DNA of 64,000 nt from positions 40,786,775-40,850,774 of the forward strand of contig LS997567.1 in the NCBI GenBank assembly GCA_000469685.2. The letters run 5' to 3'. The translations under genes and the position numbers were made by a program. Source of the stretch: Haemonchus contortus. Taxonomy: Eukaryota; Nematoda; Chromadorea; Rhabditida; Trichostrongylidae. Shown one piece after another: positions 48,359-60,300 of the stretch (positions within the stretch are counted from its first letter, which is position 1; every line of letters starts with the position of its first letter). The notes under the pieces are model-generated. The model saw nothing but the letters and a program-made list of their open reading frames with translations, was not told the origin of the DNA and made no database searches.

Positions 48359-51300
48359 GTAAGTTCCTATACTTGTCTGCTACTTAATAGTACCCAGTAA
48401 CTAGTAAGTAATTTGACCTTTTAGCTTTTTCCATTGAACTTCTAGTGCTTAACGCCGTTGAAAATACCCATTTACTCAGCCCAGTGGTATTTTTTGTTTA
48501 TTTTGAACAAATATACAGAAATGCCTACTCGAGTAAATATTCTGGCCGTTTGCCTAAACTACTGTGAATTTATTGGCACACACGCTCTAGAATTTTCATC
48601 AAACGAAGTCAATTACGTGGTCCCCCCTCCCATAGCAATTGCCTATCGTAGTTGAATTGATAGGTAGTAAAAAGATATATGTGTTGCACAATGTTTCCGC
48701 TGTTTTCACGAAACGGAAGTCGGTCCCAAACAGAATCGGAAATATTTCTACAAGTTACTGCTTTACTCTTGTTATTTTTCCCATCCTCAGACTGGCAGGA
48801 TAGAACTGGGAGAGAGGACTCCAGTGGCATGTAGCCCACATGGATGGGAGTCCCCCTAGATTCCTGAGGCCACGGAGAACTCCCTGATTACAGTTAAACC
48901 AATTAACAAGTTCAATAAATCCGGTAATCCCGAAAGTACACCGAAAATAGATCGGGAAAGTTGAAAAGTACCCAGGGGCTAGTTCAAAGCCCTGTACTCC
49001 GAGGCTAATTGGATTATCATTTTTCTGGAAGAATCCATTCAAATTGAAAAACTCATTCACACCAGTTAACTTGATTACTTCTTACTATTTTCCCTTGCTC
49101 TTTTTGTTGTGCCTCTGAGAAAGAATCCTCTTACAATCAAATTATTCATATCGAGGGTATTCGCAAATATTTTCTACCAGGTAGAATTACTTCTTCTACC
49201 CTTTTTTCACCACTTTTACCACTAGGGATCATTTTATCGGAAATGTCATACGTATTTTCACTACGAAAGCTTTTCACAACAGTTATGGTCACTTGTTGGA
49301 TCGGATATGGGAAACATGGAACTTTCAGAAGTACTAGTACGCTTTGAAAGTTACAATAATCCCTGAAAATCAATAAAAAATAGTAGAACAAAAAAATAAT
49401 TCTATTTTCCGAAAATTGTGTCTTCATTCTACTCCACAAATACATTTTCTGTAGAGGAAATCCCGGTAAACTTTTTACCAAGTAAATCAATATCCCTAAA
49501 GTAACCGTAAGACTGTTCTGGATCTGGTTTCTTCAAGGCCCTTGTATAGGCTAATTCTTCCTTTCTCCTTTGTCAACTCTAAAAGTAACCACATCTTTTT
49601 TTCTGTTCTATCATACTAGTAATTTATGAAGTAAGAATATCCTCCTTTACTTACAGGTAATCATAACGATGACGGTCGTTGGGAATACGTTAGTCGTTGT
49701 TGCGGTATTCAGCTACAGACCATTGAAAAAAGTTCAAAATTACTTTCTCGTATCATTAGCTGCATCCGATTTGGCTGTAGCCATATTCGTCATGCCACTT
49801 CATGTGGTCAAATTCCTTGCAGGTTAGTATTTTCAAGTAATTGAGTGCAGTAATTACTAGTAAAGTGCGAGTTCACTTGTCCATGTTTACATCCCACGTC
49901 TTTTTTCATTTTGGAAATATGAAACGATGTGAAGTTGGTGTGACCTTGTGGCATGCCGTACCGATGAAACGGTACCTGCTGAAATACGAGTTGTTCCCTT
50001 GGACACCCTTGGACAGGGGGGTACGGGGGTTGCACTCTGGCCAGAAAAAGGAGTCTTTGGTGGGAATGTAGTCTTTGATTGCCCCAGGGGACCTCAGAAT
50101 AGTAGCAACATGTGAACTTTATGAGTTCTCAGGTAGAGTAGAAGTAAGGTTGTAACCAGTTAGCTGGTAGGCCTCGAGCCGCGACAAAAAAGAGACTGAT
50201 TTTTCTAGTTTTGCTTTTAGTACATGACGGACCTCTTCTGCCCTCCATGGTGAAAAATCCGTGGACGGATTCGATGCCGAGGGGGGGTTCATTGCCAGGG
50301 GCTCTGGGTGTTGTTTCTGATTGTCAACCGAAGAAGAGTCGGACGATTTGGCGAGTTCCGTAATCATCAACGATTGCAGCAATTAGCTTGCATAGAAAAA
50401 TACATGGCTAAGCATTGATCCTCCACATCACAACAAGTCCGCCGCGACTAAAAGTAGAAGATTCCGCTTACTCAGACCACCCACATTCTTCGCAAACACT
50501 TCTTAGGCTTTCATTTTACAAGGAACATCGTCGGCGTCTAGTTGATCTGTCATGTCATTGAGATTGACAGCTACGGACATTGTGCCACCAGAAAATTTGA
50601 CGAAGGACTGATTGAAAGCGTAGCACGTTTCATTAAAATAAATAAAGTATATATCAATCAAAGCTCGGAGAAAAAGAGACAGCGACCGAGACTTTCAAAT
50701 GCACTCCTTTGTGCCTAATTTGAGAATATTCACAAAGAGAATGGCCGAAAATTTCTGGTGTTCTTTGTCAAACTTCTTGGATTCCTAGAAAATCGGGGGG
50801 AGTGCGTCGTCATTAGCAATGCGAAGAGACGACAGCCCACGGAACGACGCCGAGAACACGACGAATTATCGTCTTGTGGTTTGTGTGAAATCTTCTGGCA
50901 ACAAAAAATCTCCGCTAAATTTACTGATGTAATTGCAAAGTGCATTTTTTTTCAAGACAAACCGAAGGATTTTGACAATTCGAGAAGGATATCGTCTGAA
51001 AATTTGCGCCCTTGTAGTAGAACATTAAATTTTTAAAGCCAATCGGGCCAAATCACATGGAACTTCGAAAAGATCTTAGATCGGGTTCATACTCGGAGTG
51101 AAACTTCCCAGAAAGAACGGTGGCTTTCTTTCCTGGCTGTTATGGACTACTCATTTTCAGTGGACATGATTAATTATAATAATGGGGTCTATCGTAGTAC
51201 AAAGTAATTCAAAAGTTCACATTCTTGCACTCTCAAATACTCAGAAAATCATTGGCATGCCTATAAGTAACGTCAAATGGGCGAGTGGTATTAATAAATA

Positions 51301-54300
51301 TCTATGAATCCTAAAAAGAGTGGAATTACAGGAGGGCTCAGCACTGAAACAGAAAAAAAAGAAAAAAATCGCTTCCTCCAACATGAGCTGGTCACTCTAA
51401 AAAGAATCTTTTACTCTGAGAAGAAGGATCTAACTTGTTTACGCATACAGTTTATTCTGAACAGTTTACATTTTCAGATGGTCGATGGTTGTTGGGGATT
51501 CCGATCTGTCAGCTTTTTACCACCGCTGACATCCTCCTATGTACATCTTCAATATTGAATTTATGTGCAATAGCCATCGACAGGTACAGCTTTTTGTAAA
51601 CAAGTTTTTACTAAGAATATTTTAAAATTTTGTTAAAAAAAAGAATATTTCCTTTACAGGTATTGCGCCATACATGATCCAATAAACTACGCCCAAAAGC
51701 GTACTTTACGCTTCGTGTGTTGTGTAATTATTACGGTAAGAGATTACGGTATTGTAAAGTCATAGTCTACCCAGTCTTCTTCATGTCCATTATTTTATAC
51801 TAGTTACTTCATAACTTTTAAAGTTTTTACTAAATTGAATAACCGATTTATCCTGCTGTATACTACATATGTGATGTGTATGGGGGGAATCTTTCGGGCG
51901 GTACATTCTAGATCGGGGGGTCTCTTCGAATTCCTGAATAACGATCATAACAGGCCAATTTTACATGGCCGCGAAAAGACAACTAGGCTAATTATGCGTA
52001 GCCTACGGGTTTCCCATCTAACAGCACATGAAAGGGGGGAGCATTTTGTCGACGCTGACACAGGGAGTCGTTTCCGCTCGTTACGTAGTCTTAGCATACT
52101 CTCATTCCCCTCCTGAGGTAGCATTAACGGCGGTAGGGCTCATCAGAAACTTTTTTTCTGCAAAGTGAATTAGAAACTGCAGTTAATCAGTATTTAGAAC
52201 AGTATTAAGTTCTTATCAACAATAATATATTAAATTATTAGTAAACAAACAATTCTTGCTTATTACAAGATCGGGTGCGATGAATTACAAAAGAAACTTA
52301 ATTTTATCCTGATAGGGAAAAGTAAAGAGATAACAAAGGGTAAAGAAAAATTATAAGTAGACTGTAATTTTAGTATTATTATTAATTTTTAAATAGGTAA
52401 TATGAATAGAAATAAATGAAAATGAAGTAAGTAAAAACAAACAATAATAATATTTAATAAATAAATAAAATAAATCAATAACAATAAAAATATAGTATAA
52501 ATAAAGACTGAGTCTTCCACCACTGCTCATTTCCATCCTGGGATGCGCCATGCTTGATGCATCAACTCTTTTTTAAGTCATGCGCCAGTAGGCACGTAGT
52601 TAGAGGGTGATAGGATGTTGAATAGAAGTTGAAGGCGTGGCGTGATCCAAATCAACTCATTTGGTCTATCTTCTTTTGTGGGCTTTTTCAGTGGCTAAAA
52701 TGGAATCTCAGATGTCGTTCTAGTTGCTGGATATACTTGACTACATAATGGAGAAGTTCATCTCAGAAAGCTAATCGAAAATGTCGAAACTTTTTTGATA
52801 AATTCTGAAAATGGGTCGAATGGGGAATATTGGTAGAAGAGGGCGAGCATGCAAAAAATTAGACTACATAGAGACACTTTACATTTATTCGAACAATGGA
52901 CAAACGTATTTGAATAGGCACTTCCTGTCATCAGCTCGTTGAAACCGCAAAATAAACAGTCGCTCAGTTCTATGTATAGGCTTAGGGGCTTGCTCAAGAG
53001 CCCTCAAACGTCTTCGACAAACAACTTACATAGATTCAAATGGAGGACAAAAGATGAAAAAGGATTTTCGCCATCAGAATTTCTTTTACAATTCCAAAAG
53101 CACTCGAACCGATTTGCTCGGGAAAATTAGAAAAGCAGTTTTTTCAGTGCACCTACGCAAGTACATCTCAAATTTCCGTTACAAACTTTTTCAGAGCATT
53201 ACCTTTAGTGCACCTACGTAATCGCATCTCATATTTCTAAAATTAATTTTTCAAAAAGCATGGCCCACGAAAAACGTTTCCGGGGATTTTTGATCCGCTT
53301 CAAAAAAAACTCTCTTTTTTTTAGGTCTGGGTGCTGTCTGTGATCATATCAGTGCCTCCATTGATCGGATGGAACGATTGGTCATCACAGAAACTTCGGG
53401 ATCACTGTGAACTTTCGTCAGAAAGGTAGAATTTCGAAAATTATACTTCTTTATTGGACGGACAACGTGTTACAGTATCCCATATTAAAGAATATATTAT
53501 ATTTTTATACAGTTGATCAACATTCATTACTGTTTCGTACCATTCTGGTGAGCCTGCGGCGAGTTTATCATTTTTGATGGCGTCGGAATTTAGCTTACCT
53601 GGTCCATAACTGCTTCCGTACTGTACCTAACCTACGCATTACAGTAGAATCATACTGTAGATACTACCGTAACCGCTGCGCATGGGTCAAGGGCTGGCAG
53701 TTAAAGTTCTTGATGAGAACAGTTGCGTTCCTGTCTAAGATGAAGTAGCCTACAAAATCCGGTTAGAGCTTACTAAACTGGTTTTCTACTGGTAAATGAA
53801 GGCATAAATTTTCCGGAGGAATTGAGCAACTTTATTACATAGTTACTTAATCAGAGACCCTAACTAACACACAAATAAGCGCTGAAATTTTCATTAATCA
53901 TAGAAGGAGCTTTTACAGTATAGTACGAAAGGTAGCATGTTTCAAAACTTTACTTATCCTAGCAGAGTTGTTAATATGGGAATACTTGATCTATTTCTCT
54001 CCTTGATTTTGGGCGTACTTTGGATGGGCTGTTCTGAGAAAGGCACAGCAATAAGTGGGCCTTAATGGCGGTACTCCACGACGAACGGGCTGGTCGTCGA
54101 TCGAATTTGCTTAGAAGTTTCTCTTTTCTGTTTCATGAATCTCAAGGGAATTGTCCCTACATGGATGTAGGTGGGAGATGTCCATTGTGCCTACTTCAGC
54201 ATGACTCAGGGCTATATAAAGTACAGAGTGCATAAAGCTATTCAAAGGCTAATTCAATAATGAGCAAATTTGTCCTAACGTGAGAGTGCCTTTCGTGCGC

Positions 54301-57300
54301 TTTCGTCCTCTTCTCCAGGGACGAGCCCACCCCAGTCGCCCTTGTGTCCCCTCACATATTACTGTGATCCGCTTAGGACCGAACTTATCCTGAAAAATCT
54401 TGATTAAGGATTTCAAGACGAGTTATATGAAATAATTTAACAAATGAAAACTTGGTAAAGGCGAATGACAGTGCAGAATATGACGATTTTCGTAATACAC
54501 GTAGGATTCGTCTCTCTGTATGCCTAGGTTCGTGCAGGTTACTTACTGGTAACTTTCCAGCGTGCAAAAGTTATTTCCGTCTCTAAGTTTTCCACAACAA
54601 AATAAACTTCTTATGTTAGCTGAGATATTTGTTTAAAAGGGAGTTGTAAGAAGTTGTTAATCTTGATATTCCCGTGTACAATAGCAAGGATTAGCTGGAA
54701 ACTTTTATGTGGAAAGAGCTCTCCCTTTGTGAGCGTACGTGTGTGAGGGCGCTGATACCACTCACCTACGAAAAAGCAATAAAGGGGTTGTTAGAGCTTT
54801 CGTTAGCCGTCCATCTCACAATCCTCTTCTCTCCAAGACGACAGGAGCTTTGAAATGTCTCCAGAATTTGCGAACTTGAGGTCTGGCACTCCTTAAGGCC
54901 TCTGCAAATTCGAAATGTCCTAGGGGTTTGGTCCGCATGTTGTTCAGTAGCGGTACAGCAGTCTATAGAAACCGAGGGGCACCGAAATCAGCTTCAGCGA
55001 CAAATAGGGCGCGGAAGGGAGAAGGGGCTTGGCAAAGTGCCAGATCAACATTCAGAATCGTAGTGGCGGTTTGAATGGTGTGTGTGTGTGTGTAGCCTAT
55101 ACAATGACTTGCGGTGGCCAGCCGATGTACAGGTTAGTGCTCTCATCCTCCCATACGGGTCGTACCAATCAAATTGGTTTGGGCGGATATCGATCAAGGG
55201 TTGAAAATCCGAACCACGTGCGTGACAGAGCGTCACTTGACGCTATGAGCATCACGTCCACCCTTTTTTGCAACTTCCTCTGCAATTTTTTATACCATCG
55301 ACTCATTCCCACTGACGTCATAATTATCAAAAAAGTCAACTATAATAGTTTTTGCAATTTGCATTCCCATCGGTGAAGCTAAAAACACGATAGGAGCCCG
55401 TTAACGAATTAATTCCTGTTTTTCCCTCTGCTGGCCACAGCTTCTAGCAAATCCTCACTTGAGTAATGACTTAAAGACATACATCACGTGAACAAAGCAG
55501 GAAATCTTGTGCCAATAAATGTATATAAATACAGTATTTATGTATATGTAAAGTATCTGCGAAAACCAACAACCATCCAGAGTATAAAGTAGTAAATTGC
55601 TAATATTTTGCTATGGTATGCTATTTTAATGTTAATTTACAGTAGTAACCTTTTCACAGTGGCTCTACTCATGTGACGAAAGTCTTTTCAAAAAAGTGTG
55701 AACAAGCTGAGAGCCCCGATTTTCGGATGCTAGAAATGGTTTTAAAAATAGTTTATGCCAGTTTTGAGAAAATGCCTTACTGCTTAAATTAGAAACTTAC
55801 TCGAACTTTTTATAATGCACTCTGACGGCATTCCATTGAAAGTGTCTGCCTGCACCACCCCCTTTGCTTAGTTTTTATTCATTCAAAAATACGTGACGGC
55901 CACTTTTCAAGCCGTTGCTGTGAAACGGAGAATTCCTCATTACAAATTCTGACGTCATTAAAGTCCGGGTCCTTATGGAAATCGGGTTATTTTAGATCCA
56001 GACATACGGGGACTGACGTTTCGGCCAGATTATCCCCCTTCGAAAATGGGTTTGAACTGCTTTTTTACCCACGCTTTGGATGACTTCGGGCTACCTCCAT
56101 GTCCTTTTGCTAGTCGCTACTACTCATTTATGAAATTGTTTTCTTTTATTTTATAGCAGTTCCACCGATGGCAACTATTTAGGACTGATTTTTGCTAATT
56201 AGAAACGCTTTTTTATATTCAAATTGCTGTAAAAATACGGACCCTTCAAGTCCTTTACATTTTGGACGAAGCGGTCTCAAGAGCATCAGGAATAAAGCCG
56301 ATAAAAAATTTAAAATGAGGAAATTGAATAAAATAAATAAATAATGGGTATAAAACAAGTTATACCATTGAGCTTGTAAAATATTGTCAGGGTCATTACT
56401 GATGTGCCGAGTTGGGGTGAACTGAAAAGCCATAACAGAAGTTTCTGGAAATAGCAAATGGGAAAAACCACCTGTTCGACCTATATCTGATCGTGGGCTC
56501 CAAGAATAAAAGTATTACTCCGTAATTCACCTGTTATATAGTCCCCTTAAAGGTGCAAAACAGTATTTTTACGAGTTCCTGGATTACTATGGTCAGACAA
56601 GTTCATTTCTCGGACACAACAATAAAAGCCAACTTCCAGTCAAAGCCAGTCTGCTTCCTCCTCCGCCCAATTCGGTCAATCTCCCCCTATTCTTCGGAAG
56701 CTTCGGGGTAACGAAACAAAAGGGGAAGTTCATTCGGGCGTGTTAACTTCTTTATGGCTGCCGTTTATTGTTCTTAGGCAACATCCGATGTAAATGACGA
56801 AACTTTAACGTAAAAAAGGGGTAACACGAAAATGAGCTCTGATTGAAAAAGTTTCCAGCCAGCTTGCAGACGATTTTCCTGTTTCAGCAGCTTGGAAACG
56901 CCAGTAAAGGGAGTGTTGCGATTTTAGACACGATTAATGGCAAATGGCGATAGTTTCTGCAACATTCTCTTGTTCTGCTTGGCCAACATTAACTTAAGTG
57001 CCCTCTGCTCTACTAGTTTTGAAAATGGATTGATAGCGGATGGAAAATATTGGAAATCAGGAGATCCCGAACAAAAAGACCTCTGTGGATCTTGAGTGTA
57101 CCGTAGTTCTCTGATATGAGGCTTCTAGTTCTTCCGAGTTCACATAGAGTTCAGAATTACTGCATTCTTGGTTCAATAATTACCAGCACTGAAGTACATC
57201 CTCTTCTGAATGCCCTCAACGGCTTAAAAAGGTGAAATAGGAAGTTGCTAAAGATAAATGTCGAGTCTTCTGAACCAAATTTAGTAATAAAGATAACTTC

Positions 57301-60300
57301 ATAGATTACTTCATAGATTATAGATCACCCAGTTTTCTTGGAAAGTATTTCTATTTTCCATTTTATACACTCCATTTATAAATCGGGGTCACAAGAATTT
57401 TGTACCTTCTTTCCGATTTCCGGAGGATGCGCAAAAGTGCAGCGGAAATTCGCTTTTGATAGGAGCGCTGCTCTTTAGGCTTCTTCCGTCATGCTTAATC
57501 TACAGAACGATTTTGAAATACGATTTTTGAAAATTTATTTGTTGTCAACAGCTCAAATAAAGTGTGGCACCATTTTGAAACAGGAATATAACAGAAGGTC
57601 TTGAAGTTTTGTATTTTTAAAACGAAGTCCTATACAGGTTGCTTTAGGAAATTTAGATATTGGGGTTTCCAAGAACAATGTTGATAATTGAAGAATTCTT
57701 CCTTAAATTAAGAAGTAATCAATATTTACAGGGCGTTTGTCGTCTTCTCAGCATCAGGCTCATTTTTTCTACCTCTTCTTGTAATGGTCGTCGTTTATGT
57801 CAAAATCTTTATCAGTGCACGACAGCGAATCCGAACAAATAGAGGTTGGTTAAAACCTTTACAAACCCGGTTAAAAGAACTTATTGTAATTACTGCTCCT
57901 GTGTATCCTTCAAAAATGACAGCAGTAGGCATTTTACTGAGAATTCTATGCTATTTATCTTGGTTTGTACACGGTCTTGTCAATCGAACCAACTGGATTA
58001 GCGGTGACGAGTTTATAAAATTTATAAAATGGAATTAATGAATACTACGATATTCATGAATGCTACACGATAAGACTTTTGAGTCTGATTGTGAGTTTAA
58101 GTATGCCTAGCACTTGAAGTAAGTAAGTCCAATCTAGCCCGAACCCAATGGAAAAGCTGGTTTCAGCCTTAAATCTGAGTCCGAACTAAGTTTGTGCTGA
58201 ACCTGATTCGCACTTTGATGAACATGTAATTCTTTCAATGGCGGATCAACTGATACGAATCTTCCTCTAACTTTTTTGAACTGTCTAGATATGTCTATCG
58301 CGTTTTACAATTACTTATTAAATACCAAAGCCTGAGTACTTTTTGGTGGTGATTCTCAAGCGCCTAGATCGGATCAAACAGCTAAAATGGAACTCACTGC
58401 CTTCGCTGTCATGAACGAACGGGATCCTCAAAAAGTGTTGGATCCGTCCGCATCGATTGGAAGGTTTCAAAATTGCATAAAACTGATTTCCGTCCCTCCG
58501 CTTCTACTCAGTAGTAATGCCAAGGAGTAACCGGTCGATCGATCGATCCCCTGGATACTTGGCTCTTCAGCTTATTTATACCATAATTTTTGTTCCCAAT
58601 TCCTTGTACGAAACGATGGATTGGCATCCAAACCCTTCGCGGATCCCACTAATTCCGGTTTAGTACGTCATCAACAAATAATCTGCTTTCGGCTTTTTTT
58701 TGGCCGTCTAGGAAAGCTTTAACACGCAACCACATGTCCCAGACTTCCGGAATCTCGCGTAAGTTGTACCCCGACCGGCAACTAAAAATAGCTGGCGACA
58801 CGAATTACCATCATAAAACACAACAAAAAGCATCAAAAACAACGCAGTAATACCAACTTGAGATTTCGGGCACGAATTTTCAGGTAGCCCTGTTTTTTTC
58901 TCGAAGATACTGACTTTATAGCACAAGCTCTACCTGATTTCCTTTCTCCTCCAAAATCAAATCCCGGTTTTTTGACAACCACCATTTTTTTCAAATTTTA
59001 TCAAAAATTCCATAATCTGTTTTCAATTCAAATTGCGCATGTCGCTCTTCAACCCTTCCTATAAGTACCACGCTTCAAACTTAAATCAGTTTGGGTAACT
59101 AGCAAGTTTGAACTTTGGTATCAATTTGGTACTCACTTCTGGCTTGAATGCAGTGTGCAACCTGACGCATCTTGCTTTCAACTGAGGGTTAGCACCCATA
59201 AAAGATTGCCTCCATAATTTGTACCCGGTAGAAAGCCATACCTATACCACGCTTCCCTATAATGTCGTGTTTTTAAGCCCTGGAACAAGTAGGGTAATCG
59301 TGCTGGGTAAGGGCATGGTGAAAATTCGTCAACCAACGTCGGTGGTGCAGTGGCTAGTGGCGCGAAACGAAGGGAACATGGATGGTTTCCGGAACGGGCG
59401 ATTGGTACAAGCTCTTAGGCTATCTCCTTGCATCCCCTCGCAAGCCTTCATTTGGAACTGAAAAGTCTTCAGTTGAATTTTGGGTCACTTTTGGCATGTT
59501 TTTGGCTTACATAACGCTCACTGGCTTCTCGTTGATGCAATGAAATCTCGGGATGCGCCACACATCAAACTTCCACTTGAAATTGTTTGGATTTTGAATA
59601 ATGGATGTATCCTATGCATTTATTACATGGCTTGTTCCCCGGTCAAATTTAGAAAAAATATTTTATCAATCATGCTTTTGAAATGTGTCTCCTACTCCGA
59701 CTTTCACCCAAAATAATATTGAATATTTCTTAATCCGTACGAGGACCATGCAATGACTTCGGTTGGTCAGCCGGTTTACAAGTCAATGTACAAGTCAGCG
59801 CTTTTGACCCTCCCGGACAAGTGTGCTCCCAACTCCGCCGAATTTTGGGCGTTAGCAAATTTCTCTTAGGATTTTCAGATTTAGATTGACTAAATTTTCA
59901 ATATTTCCAATAAATTATGCTATATGAACTCGATAAGCGAGTTGTTTACCGGGGTCTTCCCGTTTGTACCTTTTTCACGGTACAATCGGTTATAGTGATA
60001 GCGAGAATGAAAGAATCTGAACTAACTAATGCATCCATACGTCTATATCCTTCGAAATCCGGTCCTGTAGCTAATTGGCTTTGCGAGCAGCCGAGCGGTA
60101 ATGTGAATGCAAGCAAATTCAATAAAGAAACCGCTGGTAAAGATAGATTTTCTAGCTCCTAAAGTAATACTGTCGCTTGCCAGACTCAATTCTAGTGGGT
60201 ACCAATGTCATGGCAAGGGTCCGATGTGGAGGTGATATTTCACTCCTTTCAACTTTCTGGTTTCCTCTCTCAAAACACGGTACCACTTACTCTTGTGCCC

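Noticed and set aside
51304..51558. 84-codon frame overlapping the ser-2 TM3 exon
   Set aside because: It uses another frame than the receptor; the receptor frame is fixed by phase and family motifs.
57784..58038. Frame running from the TM5 exon beyond 57844
   Set aside because: After the donor the sequence loses family similarity; the true continuation is the exon at 60809.
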